Of a stretch of 64,000 bases of DNA, positions 27,006 to 35,627 are shown piece by piece. This DNA is from Cystobacter fuscus DSM 2262 (GTDB lineage Bacteria; Myxococcota; Myxococcia; Myxococcales; Myxococcaceae), in assembly GCF_000335475.2 (NCBI RefSeq), contig NZ_ANAH02000005.1:248001-312000 (forward strand), read 5' to 3'. The position numbers and the translations under genes are program-made. The notes beneath the pieces are model-generated. The model ran no database searches. It was not told where the DNA came from and saw only the letters and a program-made list of their open reading frames with translations. Positions within the stretch are counted from its first letter, which is position 1, and each line of letters opens with the position of its first letter.

Positions 27006-28712
27006 ATGAAACCTCAGGAGCGCTACCGACTGGAGAAGGCTCCTCTCGGCACGGGAGGATATGCCTCAGTTTTTCGTGCCACTCACAAGGAAACGGGTCA
27101 GGTCGTAGCGCTCAAACGGCTGAAGCAGCGCGATTCAGAGAGCCTCATCCGGCTCAAACGCGAGATCGATGTCCTGCGCAAGCTCAAGCACGAGCACATC
27201 ATGCCCTTGCTGGATTCCAGTCCCCTAGACAACTGGTACACGATGCCCCTGGCCGAGGGAACACTCGCGGATTTGAGAGGACAATTGGATGAGAATGAGT
27301 TGCTGAGCGCGATTCAACACGCCGCGATGGGACTGGCCTTCGCCCATGAGCTTGACTTCGTCCACCGGGATGTCACGCCATGGAACATCCTCGCCCTGCG
27401 GGACTCCTCGGGAAAACGGCGTTGGGTGATAGCGGATTGGGGACTGGTTCGCAGACCTCGCGGGCAAACCAGTCGCAGGGTGACGCGGGATGCGCTGGGA
27501 ACCGAGGGCTACCTCGCGCCGGAATCATGGAAGGACGGGCATGCGGCGGACGCACGTGCCGACATCTACGGCCTGGGCCGCGTCGTCGCGTGGGCCGTGA
27601 CTGGTGAGAGGCTCATTCCCAACATCCAGCTCGTTCCTGAAGGATTCTGGAAGAACTTCGTCCAGCGCACCACGGAGTTGGAACTCGACCGACGTCCGAA
27701 GAGCATGGTCGAGGCGTTGGAGCTGTTGCGCGAACTCGGGGCGGAATCCGTTCCGTTGCAGGTGCTCGTGTGGAAGGAAGACGAGCAGAAGCGAACGGTG
27801 ACCTCATGGATGCAACTTGAGAGCGGGGCACTCCAGAGTTTGGGGGAGACGGCTGGGCTCTTGTTCTCCGAAGGAGAACAACTCTGGAAGTGGCGTGTAT
27901 CGATGCGCGACGTCCAATTCCCAGTACTCACCAGCTCCGAGTCTCCCGAACCGGTCCGGAAGACGGCTCTGGGCCGATGGCTTCAGCAGATTCGCGAGCG
28001 CATGCACCCCAGGGTGGACGTCACCGAGCCTGGCCTGCTTCGCTGGGAAAAGGGAGTCATCGAGGACGCACATCTTGACGATGTCCTACGAGGATACTCC
28101 CGACAGCTTTCGCCGTTGGAGCCGTACGGCCAGCTCGATCCCCTCCAGACGGGTCTTGAGCGGACGACCCAAGTCATTTCCAGCCTGGGCCGGCTCCTCT
28201 TCATCACCGCCCGGGAATGGACGTTGTTCTCCGGGGCGGCTCACGGCAACACGGTTTTCGACTTCTATGTCTACGACGCCGTATTGGCGATGCGAGTCGA
28301 GATGCTGTCAGCCCAGGCACTGGAGCCTTTGTTCCGCGAAGAGCGGGACATGGCATTCAAACTCTTGCAGGAGCTCGAAACTTCCCCGGGGGGGGATGAG
28401 TTTTCCCCCGATGACATCTCCCTGACGCTCTATCGGCCCTTCTACGACGAGTCAGGCAAGCTGAAGCTGGAATTGCAGTTCACGTCTTGGACCGCCTATG
28501 GCGCTTCGGATGGCGCGTGGTCGTCCTACACTCATTCAGTCCAACTCACGAGCGCGCGAATACCCGACGCCCTTCATGAGTTCGTGTCACCTCCTGAATC
28601 GCTCGGTGCCTATCTCGCTGCGAAGCAAGAAGCGGGCAGGAGGGGCTGGAGCACGGTGGGCGTCAGTCCGGCGGCGAGGAAGTGGCTGGAGGACTCATTC
28701 GCGCGCAGGTGA
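27006..28712 (+). CDS. Atypical Ser/Thr protein kinase with unknown C-terminal domain
   Basis: Cytoplasmic Hanks-type kinase of 568 residues. The glycine loop LGTGGYASV, K37 (VALK), the catalytic loop HRDVTPWN (120-127, instead of HRDLKPxN), DWG (144-146, instead of DFG) and APE (171-173) are present, so catalysis is plausible but the loop is unusual. Residues about 265-568 form a separate domain with no motif I recognise and no transmembrane helix. GC content is clearly lower (about 57% in sampled lines) than the neighbours, which suggests acquisition by transfer. The ATG at 27006 follows AGAGAGGGAG. Confidence 0.75.
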   Translation: MKPQERYRLEKAPLGTGGYASVFRATHKETGQVVALKRLKQRDSESLIRLKREIDVLRKLKHEHIMPLLDSSPLDNWYTMPLAEGTLADLRGQLDENELLSAIQHAAMGLAFAHELDFVHRDVTPWNILALRDSSGKRRWVIADWGLVRRPRGQTSRRVTRDALGTEGYLAPESWKDGHAADARADIYGLGRVVAWAVTGERLIPNIQLVPEGFWKNFVQRTTELELDRRPKSMVEALELLRELGAESVPLQVLVWKEDEQKRTVTSWMQLESGALQSLGETAGLLFSEGEQLWKWRVSMRDVQFPVLTSSESPEPVRKTALGRWLQQIRERMHPRVDVTEPGLLRWEKGVIEDAHLDDVLRGYSRQLSPLEPYGQLDPLQTGLERTTQVISSLGRLLFITAREWTLFSGAAHGNTVFDFYVYDAVLAMRVEMLSAQALEPLFREERDMAFKLLQELETSPGGDEFSPDDISLTLYRPFYDESGKLKLELQFTSWTAYGASDGAWSSYTHSVQLTSARIPDALHEFVSPPESLGAYLAAKQEAGRRGWSTVGVSPAARKWLEDSFARR

Positions 28713-28778
28713 CCCGGCCCCAGGTGTCTGTCAGACGACTCGTCAGGGTCGGGCAACGAATCCTTTGATACTTCCCTG

Positions 28779-28874
28779 GCTCTCGGAGGCGGTCCTGCAG
28801 CCCACGCGTGGTATTTCGCCGGCCTGAGCGTACGAAAGCGAAACGCCGCGGTCTTCTCGAACCGCGGCGCTTCA
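28779..28874 (+). repeat. 96-bp direct repeat, copy 1 (orphan 3' end of a DUF1330 gene plus terminator)
   Basis: Identical over 96 bp to 33774-33869. It contains the last 15 codons and stop of the DUF1330 gene (LSEAVLQPTRGISPA) and its terminator hairpin, but no gene body lies upstream here. It is a recombination or duplication scar. Confidence 0.92.
28844..28869 (+). terminator. Hairpin inside repeat copy 1
   Basis: 9-bp perfect stem CGCCGCGGT/ACCGCGGCG with an 8-nt loop, the same hairpin that ends the intact DUF1330 gene at 33839-33864. Confidence 0.5.
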
Positions 28875-28958
28875 TTGCTCCATCAGGACGTGTCAGGGGC
28901 CGCGCCTAAGGTGCGCCGGGATTCCTCTTTCGCCCCCGGTGGGGCACGACAGGAGCGG

Positions 28959-30299
28959 ATGATGCGACGACACGGAAATGATGTGGGCTCGGAGGCAATC
29001 AGCCGGCGCGGTGTGCTCATGGGGGCCGGGGCGCTCGGCGTGGCGGCGCTGGCGGGATGTGGCCGCACAGGGACACGAGGTGGCTCGGACACGTCGGGAT
29101 TCTCCCAGGCGGGACTCGAACGCCTGCATACGGCCATGGCCGCCCATGTGGAGCAGGGCGAGCTGCCGGGAGTCGTGACACTGCTCGCCCGAGGCGACGA
29201 GGTGCACGCGGACGCGCTCGGTACCCTGTCCTTCGGCGACACGACCCCCATGCGGCGGGACACGATCTTCCGCATCGCATCGATGAGCAAGCCCATCGCG
29301 GGCGCCGCGGCGATGCTCCTGGTGGAGGAAGGCAAGCTGCGCCTCGACGAGCCCGTGGACCGGCTGCTGCCGGAACTCGCCAACCGCCGGGTGCTCAAAC
29401 GCCCCGATGGCCCCATCGAAGACACCGTGCCCGCCCTGCGGCCCATCCTGGTGAGCGATCTGCTGACGCTGCGCCTGGGGACGGGCGCCATCATGACGCC
29501 GGGCGACTACCCCATCGTCCAGGCGATGAACGAGCGAGGCGTGGGCGTGGGTGCCGAGCTGCCCACGACTCCGAACGCGGACGCCTGGCTCCAGGCCTTG
29601 GGCTCGCTGCCGCTGATCCATCAGCCAGGTGAGGTCTGGATGTATGACACCGGCATCACCGTCCTCGGCGCGCTGCTCGCGCGGGCCTCGGGCCAGCCCC
29701 TGGAGACGTTCCTCCGCGAGCGCTTCTTCGAGCCGCTGGGCATGAAGGACACGGGGTTCAGCGTGCCGGCCGACAAGCTCGAGCGGCTGCCCACGACCTA
29801 CTTCCGCAATCCCGAGACGAAGGAGTTCATCGTCTTCGATCCGCCGGGCAAGGACAGCCGCTTCAGCCAGCCACCGGGGTTTCCGTCCGCTGCCGGGGGT
29901 CTGGTCTCCACGGCCGACGACTACCTCGCCTTCGCCCGGATGATGCTGAACCGGGGCGCGTTCCCCGGTGGGCGCATCCTCTCGGAGCGCTCGGTGGAAC
30001 TCATGACCACCGACCACCTCACGCCCGAGCAGAAGGCCGTGTCGCCCTTCAGCCCGGGCTTCTGGGACAAGCACGGCTGGGGCTACGCCGTGTCCGTCAT
30101 CACCCGGCACGAGCCCGGAGATCCCCGAGGGTTCGGCTGGGATGGCGGCTACGGCACGTCCTGCTACTGGGACCCCGAGACCGGACTGATCGGCATCCTG
30201 CTGACGCAGCGGACGATGGATTCGCCCACCGCGCCCGCGGCGTTCGTGGACTTCTGGCGCTCGGCCTACGAGGCGATCCAGGGCCAGTCACGAACCTGA
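28959..30299 (+). CDS. Serine hydrolase, class C beta-lactamase/esterase family
   Basis: Exported esterase or penicillin-binding-protein-like hydrolase (446 residues). The N-terminus has a twin-arginine motif (SRRGVLMG) and a lipobox LAGC (C34), so it is probably a Tat lipoprotein. The catalytic SxxK is S108-M-S-K111, the second motif Y is in YDTGITV, and HGWGYAVS near the end replaces the KTG box. ATG at 28959 or 28962 follows AGGAG. It begins right after repeat copy 1. Substrate unknown; beta-lactamase activity is not implied. Confidence 0.85.
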   Translation: MMRRHGNDVGSEAISRRGVLMGAGALGVAALAGCGRTGTRGGSDTSGFSQAGLERLHTAMAAHVEQGELPGVVTLLARGDEVHADALGTLSFGDTTPMRRDTIFRIASMSKPIAGAAAMLLVEEGKLRLDEPVDRLLPELANRRVLKRPDGPIEDTVPALRPILVSDLLTLRLGTGAIMTPGDYPIVQAMNERGVGVGAELPTTPNADAWLQALGSLPLIHQPGEVWMYDTGITVLGALLARASGQPLETFLRERFFEPLGMKDTGFSVPADKLERLPTTYFRNPETKEFIVFDPPGKDSRFSQPPGFPSAAGGLVSTADDYLAFARMMLNRGAFPGGRILSERSVELMTTDHLTPEQKAVSPFSPGFWDKHGWGYAVSVITRHEPGDPRGFGWDGGYGTSCYWDPETGLIGILLTQRTMDSPTAPAAFVDFWRSAYEAIQGQSRT

Positions 30300-30319
30300 T
30301 ACGCAGCGCGTCCAGCGAC

Positions 30320-30373
30320 GGTGTCAAAGAATTCGGATCGCTGGACGTAAGTTCCTACGAATCGTCTGACACC
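30320..30373. terminator. Nested inverted repeat between convergent genes
   Basis: GGTGTCA-N4-ATTCG pairs with CGAAT-N4-TGACACC (12 paired bases with a symmetric internal loop). A second overlapping 9-bp repeat (GTCCAGCGA/TCGCTGGAC, 30310-30346) gives an alternative fold. It sits between the ends of the serine hydrolase and GH43 genes and may terminate both. Confidence 0.45.
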
Positions 30374-30388
30374 CTTCTCGGAGCCCGG

Positions 30389-31816
30389 TTAGAAGCGGGG
30401 GCGCGAGCTGACGGACGGGGCCGAGGGCATGGACGGCCAGCCCCCGCTCCAGACGATGTTGTCCACGAGCATCACGCGCCCGGTGTGGGCCGCGTTCCAC
30501 GCGTGATAGACCATGGCCGAGCCACCCGTGGGGCTGGTCACCACCGAGCCGTGTCCGGGGCCCTCCCAGCCCGGCACCGTCTTGAGGATGGGGGCGCCAA
30601 GCTTCGTATAGGGGCCCAGGGGGCTCGTCGCGCGCGCCACGCCAATGGCATACGTGCCGTTGTAGTAGGCGTTGCCGCTGTAGAAGAGATAGTAGTAGCC
30701 GTCGCGCGCCACCATCCACGGGGCCTCGACGACGCCGCCCTCCCAGGACAGATCATTGGTGATGAGCTGCGCGCGGGTGCCGACGAGCGACAGACCATCC
30801 GCCGAGAGCTGCTGGCCGTAGATGGGCGTCTTCTTGCCCACCGCGTTCCCATCCGCCTTCCACACGAGGTAGGGCGTGCCATTGCTGGCCTTCAGGACCG
30901 TGGCGTCGATCATCCCCATGCTCGTGTCGTTGATGAGCGGGCGGCCCAGGTCGGTGTAGGGGCCGAGGGGGTTCGTCGCCGTGGCGGCGCCAATCGACAG
31001 CGCGCCATTGGTGTGGCGCGCGGTGAAGTAGGCGATGTAGCGCGAGCCCACCTTGTGGATCTCCGGCGCCCAGAAGTCTCCCTTGGCCCACGTGGGTTTG
31101 GTCGTGGACGAGAAGATGGTGCCCGCGGACGTCCACGTCACGAGGTCCGTCGAGGTGCGCAGCGCATAGTTTCCGCCCGTACAGGCGGCGATGTACCGGT
31201 TGCCGTCCTGGATGACGCCCGGATCCGGGCAGTCGGTGGCCACCACCGGGTTCTGGTAGAGGCCGCCACAGCCCGAGTACATGAACGACATGCCGCACGC
31301 GTTCGAGCCCGTGAAGTAGGGCTTCCAGCCATTGGAGAGCACCGCGTAGGAATTGGGGCTCTGGTTGGTGCACGAGCGGTCCCAGAACACCCGCCCGCCC
31401 GCGTTGTCATACTGGTTCGTGCCGGAGTGGATCCACGACGCGTTGTAGGTGATGCGCGTGGTGCACGCGGGCTCGCCCGCGCACGTCGAGTCGAAGGCCA
31501 TCACGCACGCGTTGTTGCCGGTGAAGTACGGCTTCCAGCCATTGGAGAGCACCGCATAGGAGTTGCTGCCCTCGTTGATGCAGGTGCCATCCCACGTCAC
31601 CTGCCCATCCACCGTGTCCTCCATGCTCGTGCGGCCCGGGTGGATCCACGCGTCGCCGTAGGTGATGCGGGTCGTACACGCCGCGAGTTCCGCCGGGGCG
31701 GAGGTGAGCGGCTCCCGCGCCGCCCCCTCTTCGCCCTCACCGCCTCCACAGCCCGGCATCACCGCCATCGTCGCCCCCACCAGCGTGAGGGATGCAGCCC
31801 ATTTATAGGTTTTCAT
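30389..31816 (-). CDS. Glycoside hydrolase family 43 lipoprotein with duplicated N-terminal module
   Basis: Surface arabinanase/xylosidase-type enzyme (475 residues). The lipobox-like MPGC places the lipid Cys at 23. Residues 46-108 and 117-178 are two near-identical copies of a Cys-containing module (each begins ACTTRITY and contains SYAVLSNGWKPYFTG), probably carbohydrate-binding. The GH43 five-blade domain follows, with D198 (CPDPG), D304 (GMIDAT) and E364 (VVEAPW) as the catalytic triad. The ATG at 31816 lacks a clear ribosome site, but a TATATT box lies just upstream. Confidence 0.85.
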   Translation of the reverse strand: MKTYKWAASLTLVGATMAVMPGCGGGEGEEGAAREPLTSAPAELAACTTRITYGDAWIHPGRTSMEDTVDGQVTWDGTCINEGSNSYAVLSNGWKPYFTGNNACVMAFDSTCAGEPACTTRITYNASWIHSGTNQYDNAGGRVFWDRSCTNQSPNSYAVLSNGWKPYFTGSNACGMSFMYSGCGGLYQNPVVATDCPDPGVIQDGNRYIAACTGGNYALRTSTDLVTWTSAGTIFSSTTKPTWAKGDFWAPEIHKVGSRYIAYFTARHTNGALSIGAATATNPLGPYTDLGRPLINDTSMGMIDATVLKASNGTPYLVWKADGNAVGKKTPIYGQQLSADGLSLVGTRAQLITNDLSWEGGVVEAPWMVARDGYYYLFYSGNAYYNGTYAIGVARATSPLGPYTKLGAPILKTVPGWEGPGHGSVVTSPTGGSAMVYHAWNAAHTGRVMLVDNIVWSGGWPSMPSAPSVSSRPRF

Positions 31817-31856
31817 GGTAAACAGGAATATACACGAATTACCTGGATGAACCAGG
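31817..31856 (-). promoter_or_regulatory. Candidate promoter/operator of the GH43 gene
   Basis: Reading leftward, TATATT lies about 11 bases before the ATG. An inverted repeat CCTGG-N5-CCAGG (31842-31856) lies just before it, in an unusually AT-rich patch. It is suitable as -10 and operator, but the -35 is not clear and the spacing implies a very short leader. Confidence 0.3.
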
Positions 31857-31987
31857 ATGAAAGAATGGACAGGGGCGGACGCCCCCTGGCGGGTCCTGCC
31901 GCGAGGGCAACACTGCCCTGCCCGCCCGAGGGCTACAGCGACCGCGCGCACGCTGCCAGAGTCGTCGGCATGTCAAGACGATGCGGG

Positions 31988-32923
31988 TCAGAGGAGATCG
32001 GAGAAGTCCGGGGCGCGCGCGCTCAGGAAGGCCATCAGCGTGGCGAGGCGACCGGGCGTCAGCCGGCGATCCCGGCGCAGCATGACCACAGTCGCGGCGG
32101 CACCGCGGAAATCGGCGAGGAGCTCGACCGCCGCGCCGTTGCGGAGCGAGGCGGCCGCGAGGTAGAGCGGGACACATGCGATGCCGCCGCCCGCGAGCAT
32201 CGTCCCCCAGACGGTGTCGCCGTCGTCGAACGCGAACCGCGCCCGTGGCTCGTAGGTCCCCCCGGTCGTGTCGGCCACCGTCCGGTGGGGCCAGGGCTGG
32301 ATCTGTCCGCTCTGGGGGTTGCGGAACCTGATGAGGTCGTGCTCGTCGAGCTCCGCGATCGTCCGCGGCGCGGGTCGCCGGGCGAGGTAGCTCGGCGCGG
32401 CGCAGATCACCCACGGGCACGTGAACCAGGTTTGATGGATGTGGCCTGGCAGACCGACGAGGGAGCCGGATCGGATCGCGAGGTCGATGCCGTTGTCGGC
32501 AAGATCGAGAACCTCGTTCGTCGCGCGGACGTCGAGCTGGATCTCGGGATGAAGCCGCGCGAGCTCGCCGAGCATCGGCACGAGGACGTGCCGGACGAAC
32601 CCCACCGCCGCGGTGAGGCGCACGACGCCGGCGTCGCCGCTGCCTCTGGCATGCCCGGCCGCTTCCTCGAAGGCCTCCGCCGCGCGCACGGCCTCGCGCG
32701 CCGGCTCGAGCAGCGCCTCTCCGGCCTCGGTGAGAGAAAGCGCGTGGGTCGACCGGTGGAGGAGCCGCACGCCGGCGCCCTCCTCGAGCCGGGTGAGCGC
32801 CTTCGACACGCTCGCCGACGACATCCCGAGGCGGCGACCGGCCTCGGCGACCGAGCCGGCGTCCACCACGGCGATGAAGCATCGCAGTTGCGGAACGGAG
32901 ACCTCGAAGTCGATGGCGCTCAT
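31988..32923 (-). CDS. LysR family transcriptional regulator
   Basis: Regulator of 311 residues with the N-terminal LysR HTH (LRCFIAVVDAGSVAEAGRRLGMSSASVSKALTRLEE) and a periplasmic-binding-type effector domain. The sequence resembles the group in which a LysR protein controls a divergent small operon. Start at 32923 gives the standard length. It is divergent from the SnoaL-like/DUF1330 pair, its probable target. Confidence 0.87.
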   Translation of the reverse strand: MSAIDFEVSVPQLRCFIAVVDAGSVAEAGRRLGMSSASVSKALTRLEEGAGVRLLHRSTHALSLTEAGEALLEPAREAVRAAEAFEEAAGHARGSGDAGVVRLTAAVGFVRHVLVPMLGELARLHPEIQLDVRATNEVLDLADNGIDLAIRSGSLVGLPGHIHQTWFTCPWVICAAPSYLARRPAPRTIAELDEHDLIRFRNPQSGQIQPWPHRTVADTTGGTYEPRARFAFDDGDTVWGTMLAGGGIACVPLYLAAASLRNGAAVELLADFRGAAATVVMLRRDRRLTPGRLATLMAFLSARAPDFSDLL

Positions 32924-33049
32924 GGACCGCGGTGTACAGCGCGAGCGTCGGGCACCGCAAGGGCGCGGGCGCGCCTCGTCCCGGTCGGGCTCTTCCTCGC
33001 GACGGGCTGCGCCGCTACCGCCCATCCGACACCCGCGGTGCGCACCTCG

Positions 33050-33439
33050 ATGACGGAGCAGATCGCGACGACGGACTTCCGCATGGCCACGTACGAGACG
33101 TATCTCTCCGCGTGGACGGCGCTCCCGGACGACCGACGGCTGCAACTGCTGCAGGCGAGCGTGACGGAGGGAGTCGTCTTCACGAACCCCACGAAACCGC
33201 GGACCGGCATCGACGACCTGGCCGACCACCTCAGGGCCTTCCAGACGCGGGTCCCGGGCGGCTCCTACCGCCTCGTTGCGATGCTCGGCTGGGAAGACAA
33301 CGCCATCGCCACCTGGCAATTCGTCGACGCCGCGGGGAACGCTGGCTTCACGGGCTACGACGTCCTCGCCTTCGACGGCGAGCATCGCATCAAGAGCATC
33401 CTCCTCTTCAGCAACGTGCCGAAGCAGACTCTCAAGTAA
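33050..33439 (+). CDS. SnoaL/NTF2-like protein
   Basis: Small alpha+beta barrel protein of 129 residues (YETYLSAWTALPD, then GIDDLADHLRAFQTRVPGG and YDVLAFDGEHRI), as in SnoaL-like polyketide cyclases and isomerases of unknown substrate. The reading frame continues upstream as a lipoprotein-signal-like stretch (VGLFLATGCAA) with no ATG, GTG, TTG or CTG in frame, so the first usable start is ATG 33050 (or GTG 33038). The gene may have lost its original N-terminus. It precedes the DUF1330 gene by 14 bp. Confidence 0.7.
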   Translation: MTEQIATTDFRMATYETYLSAWTALPDDRRLQLLQASVTEGVVFTNPTKPRTGIDDLADHLRAFQTRVPGGSYRLVAMLGWEDNAIATWQFVDAAGNAGFTGYDVLAFDGEHRIKSILLFSNVPKQTLK

Positions 33440-33453
33440 CGAAAGGACTCCAA

Positions 33454-33822
33454 ATGATTGCATTCACTCCCGCCGATTTCGAGCGCTTCCTCCGCGAGGA
33501 CGACGGCGCGCCGGTCGTCATGCTCAACCTGCTCCGCTTCCGCCCCGACGGCGGACGGCAGCGCTACCTCGAATACCTGCAGATGGCGGGTCCGCTCGTC
33601 GCGCGCTACGGCGCGGAGATCCTCTACGCGGGCGACGGCATGGTGCCGCTCGCGGCGGAGCCGGGCCAGGCCTGGGACACCGTCGCCCTCGTCCGCTATC
33701 CGAGCCGGCGCGCCTTCGCGAACATGCTCGCCGATCCGGCGTACGCGCTCGCCGATCCCGTGCGCATGTCGGCGCTCTCGGAGGCGGTCCTGCAGCCCAC
33801 GCGTGGTATTTCGCCGGCCTGA
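33454..33822 (+). CDS. DUF1330 family protein
   Basis: Dimeric ferredoxin-like-fold protein of 122 residues (VVMLNLLRFRPDGGRQRYLEYLQ; GAEILYAGDG; WDTVALVRYPSRRAFANML), the layout of DUF1330 proteins. Function unknown. The ATG follows GAAAGGACTC. The last 15 codons and the terminator belong to the 96-bp repeat shared with 28779-28874. Confidence 0.8.
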   Translation: MIAFTPADFERFLREDDGAPVVMLNLLRFRPDGGRQRYLEYLQMAGPLVARYGAEILYAGDGMVPLAAEPGQAWDTVALVRYPSRRAFANMLADPAYALADPVRMSALSEAVLQPTRGISPA

Positions 33823-33869
33823 GCGTACGAAAGCGAAACGCCGCGGTCTTCTCGAACCGCGGCGCTTCA
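33774..33869 (+). repeat. 96-bp direct repeat, copy 2 (native context)
   Basis: Same 96 bp as 28779-28874, here as the genuine end of the DUF1330 gene plus its terminator hairpin (33839-33864). The two copies are 4995 bp apart in direct orientation. Confidence 0.92.
33839..33864 (+). terminator. Terminator of the DUF1330 gene
   Basis: 9-bp perfect stem CGCCGCGGT/ACCGCGGCG, 8-nt loop, 17 bases after the stop codon. Confidence 0.55.
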
Positions 33870-33894
33870 ACGCAGAGGAGGAGAAGATCGAGGA

Positions 33895-34305
33895 CTAGAA
33901 CTCCAAGATCGGCGTGAACCCGGACGCGATAAGCCGCTTCCCGTCGAAGGCTCCTTCCTCGTCATTCACCTGCATGCGCGGGTCGGCCATCGCCGCAGCG
34001 AGACCACGGTCACGCGTTTCCTTATCCGGCCACTCGACCCAGGAGAACACCACTCCCTCGTCGCCCTGCGTCCTCATTGCCTGGGCGAAGGTGGTGACCA
34101 TGCCGTCGGTCCTGTTTTCGAGATCGCCCCTGGCGTCCTCGGCGTGGAATTGGCTGTCGTCTCCTGACTCGTCGTCGATCCAGCTTTCGACTATCCGCAG
34201 CGCGCCGTACTCCATCAGAACTGCGCCAGTCTTCTTGCCGAGGGCGATATAGGCTTCCCGCTTATGCGCGGGCACGGGTGCCAGGTAGCCGTCGATATAG
34301 GTCAT
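33895..34305 (-). CDS. DUF1428 family protein
   Basis: Protein of 136 residues of the DUF1428 family (YIDGYLAPVPAHKREAYIALGKK; ALRIVESWIDD; VVFSWVEWPDKETRDRG), a dimeric alpha/beta-barrel-like fold of unknown function. The ATG at 34305 is preceded by a perfect AGGAGG, which fixes the start. It faces the DUF1330 gene tail-to-tail. Confidence 0.85.
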   Translation of the reverse strand: MTYIDGYLAPVPAHKREAYIALGKKTGAVLMEYGALRIVESWIDDESGDDSQFHAEDARGDLENRTDGMVTTFAQAMRTQGDEGVVFSWVEWPDKETRDRGLAAAMADPRMQVNDEEGAFDGKRLIASGFTPILEF

Positions 34306-34429
34306 CTCGGTCGCCTCCTCATTCTTCGACGTCGATACTCTGTGTAACATGATTGAGTCGGGCATGTACCGGGCAAGCACGCGCATGAAGAGACTGACAA
34401 AAACTCCGGCCACGACTCTTCCCAAGGCA

Positions 34430-35300
34430 GGAGGTCGAATGCCCTCGGGTGGCCCCCGCATGCTCGCTCGGGTTCTATTCCCCCCAGCCATGCCAGCTGC
34501 CCTCCCTCAATCGGGCCGCGAACGTGGAGGCGCTCGTCCACCTCCTACAGGGGCTGTGCGAGAAGGCGAGCCGGCTCGAAGGGGCGGACCCCGCGCGGGC
34601 CGCGGCGGTCATGAGGGACCTCGGCATGTGTCTGGGCTCCCTCGAGCACCATGGATACGAGCCCCTCGAGCGCGTGCCCCAGCTGGAGCCGGTTTTGCGA
34701 CGGCTCGGGGAGCGCACCGGGCTGCCTCCGCGCGACACGTTGTTGCACTACTCGGTGTGGAACCCCCCGGGTGACAGGCTCCGGACGTACCCCGGCCTGC
34801 CCGACGAGGAGCAGCTCATCCAGAGCGTTCGCCTGGCCATCCCCCCACTGGAGTCGGCCATCACCCGCCTGGCGGAGCTGCACGAGGTCCCCGTGCGGGC
34901 CCCCGACTTCGTGCCTCTGTGCACCCAGGTGCTGGAGGGGCTGCGCCAGCTCGTGGAGTCCATCGCGCATGCTCACCGGCACGTGTCGCCCCACGTCTTC
35001 GCAACCGAGCTCCGCTCCTACTACGACCCCATCCTCATCGGGGGGACGCCGTACTTGGGACCCGGGGCCGTGGAGATGCCCCTCTTCGTGCTCGAACACC
35101 TGCCGTGGGGCTCGAGTTCGAAGGAGGCGAGGTACCTCGCCTTCAAGGAACGCTATGTCCCGTACATCCTCCCAGAGCTGCGCGCGTTGTACCGTCGGCA
35201 CGTGGGCCGACCCTCGCTGGTCGACCGCGTGTTGGAGGAGGTGCACGCCCTCGAGGAGCCCGACGACGCGGCGCGCGCCGGCGTGGACACTCTGCGGTGG
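34430..35300 (+). pseudogene. Remnant of a prnB-like (monodechloroaminopyrrolnitrin synthase family) gene
   Basis: The frame from 34449 (GTG) to about 35300 resembles PrnB, the haem enzyme of pyrrolnitrin synthesis in the indoleamine-dioxygenase superfamily. Seen in order are LPSLNRAANV, MRDLGMCLGSLEHHGYEP, VWNPPGD, GLPDEEQL, and YLGPGAVEMPLFVLEHLPWGS. The N-terminus is split: the family-like ARVLFPP is in another frame just upstream. After HVGRPSLVDRVLEEVHALEEPDDAARAG the match stops, and the C-terminal segment carrying the haem-ligand His of the family is replaced by unrelated sequence up to a stop at 35408. No prnA, prnC or prnD homologue is near. Confidence 0.65.
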
Positions 35301-35627
35301 CAGACATCGGCGCTGGGAGTGAATCAGGCATTGCCGCGACTCAAACGGAGATGCCATCCAGACACGTGCCTGGGCGACAATCGCTGCCATCGTGTCGTTG
35401 GGCCGTGAAGTTACTCGGCCGAAATGATAAGGGTGGCGGTCGCTGTAAGTGGCAGCGGGCGGAGGTGCACCGCGGGTTCAGCGGAACTATTGCCAGTACT
35501 AATGCGTTGTGCTAACAGGGCCCCGCATCGCGCATCCCCTGGATTTTCACCTTCAAGAACCAGTCACCGGGAGCCCCCGTAGTGAACCGGTGCATCTTGA
35601 AACCGCTCGCGATAGGAGGACACAGCC

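Noticed and set aside
30485-33049. Long plus-strand extension upstream of the SnoaL-like gene
   Set aside because: It is antisense to the GH43 and LysR genes, and only the last 129 codons resemble a known family.
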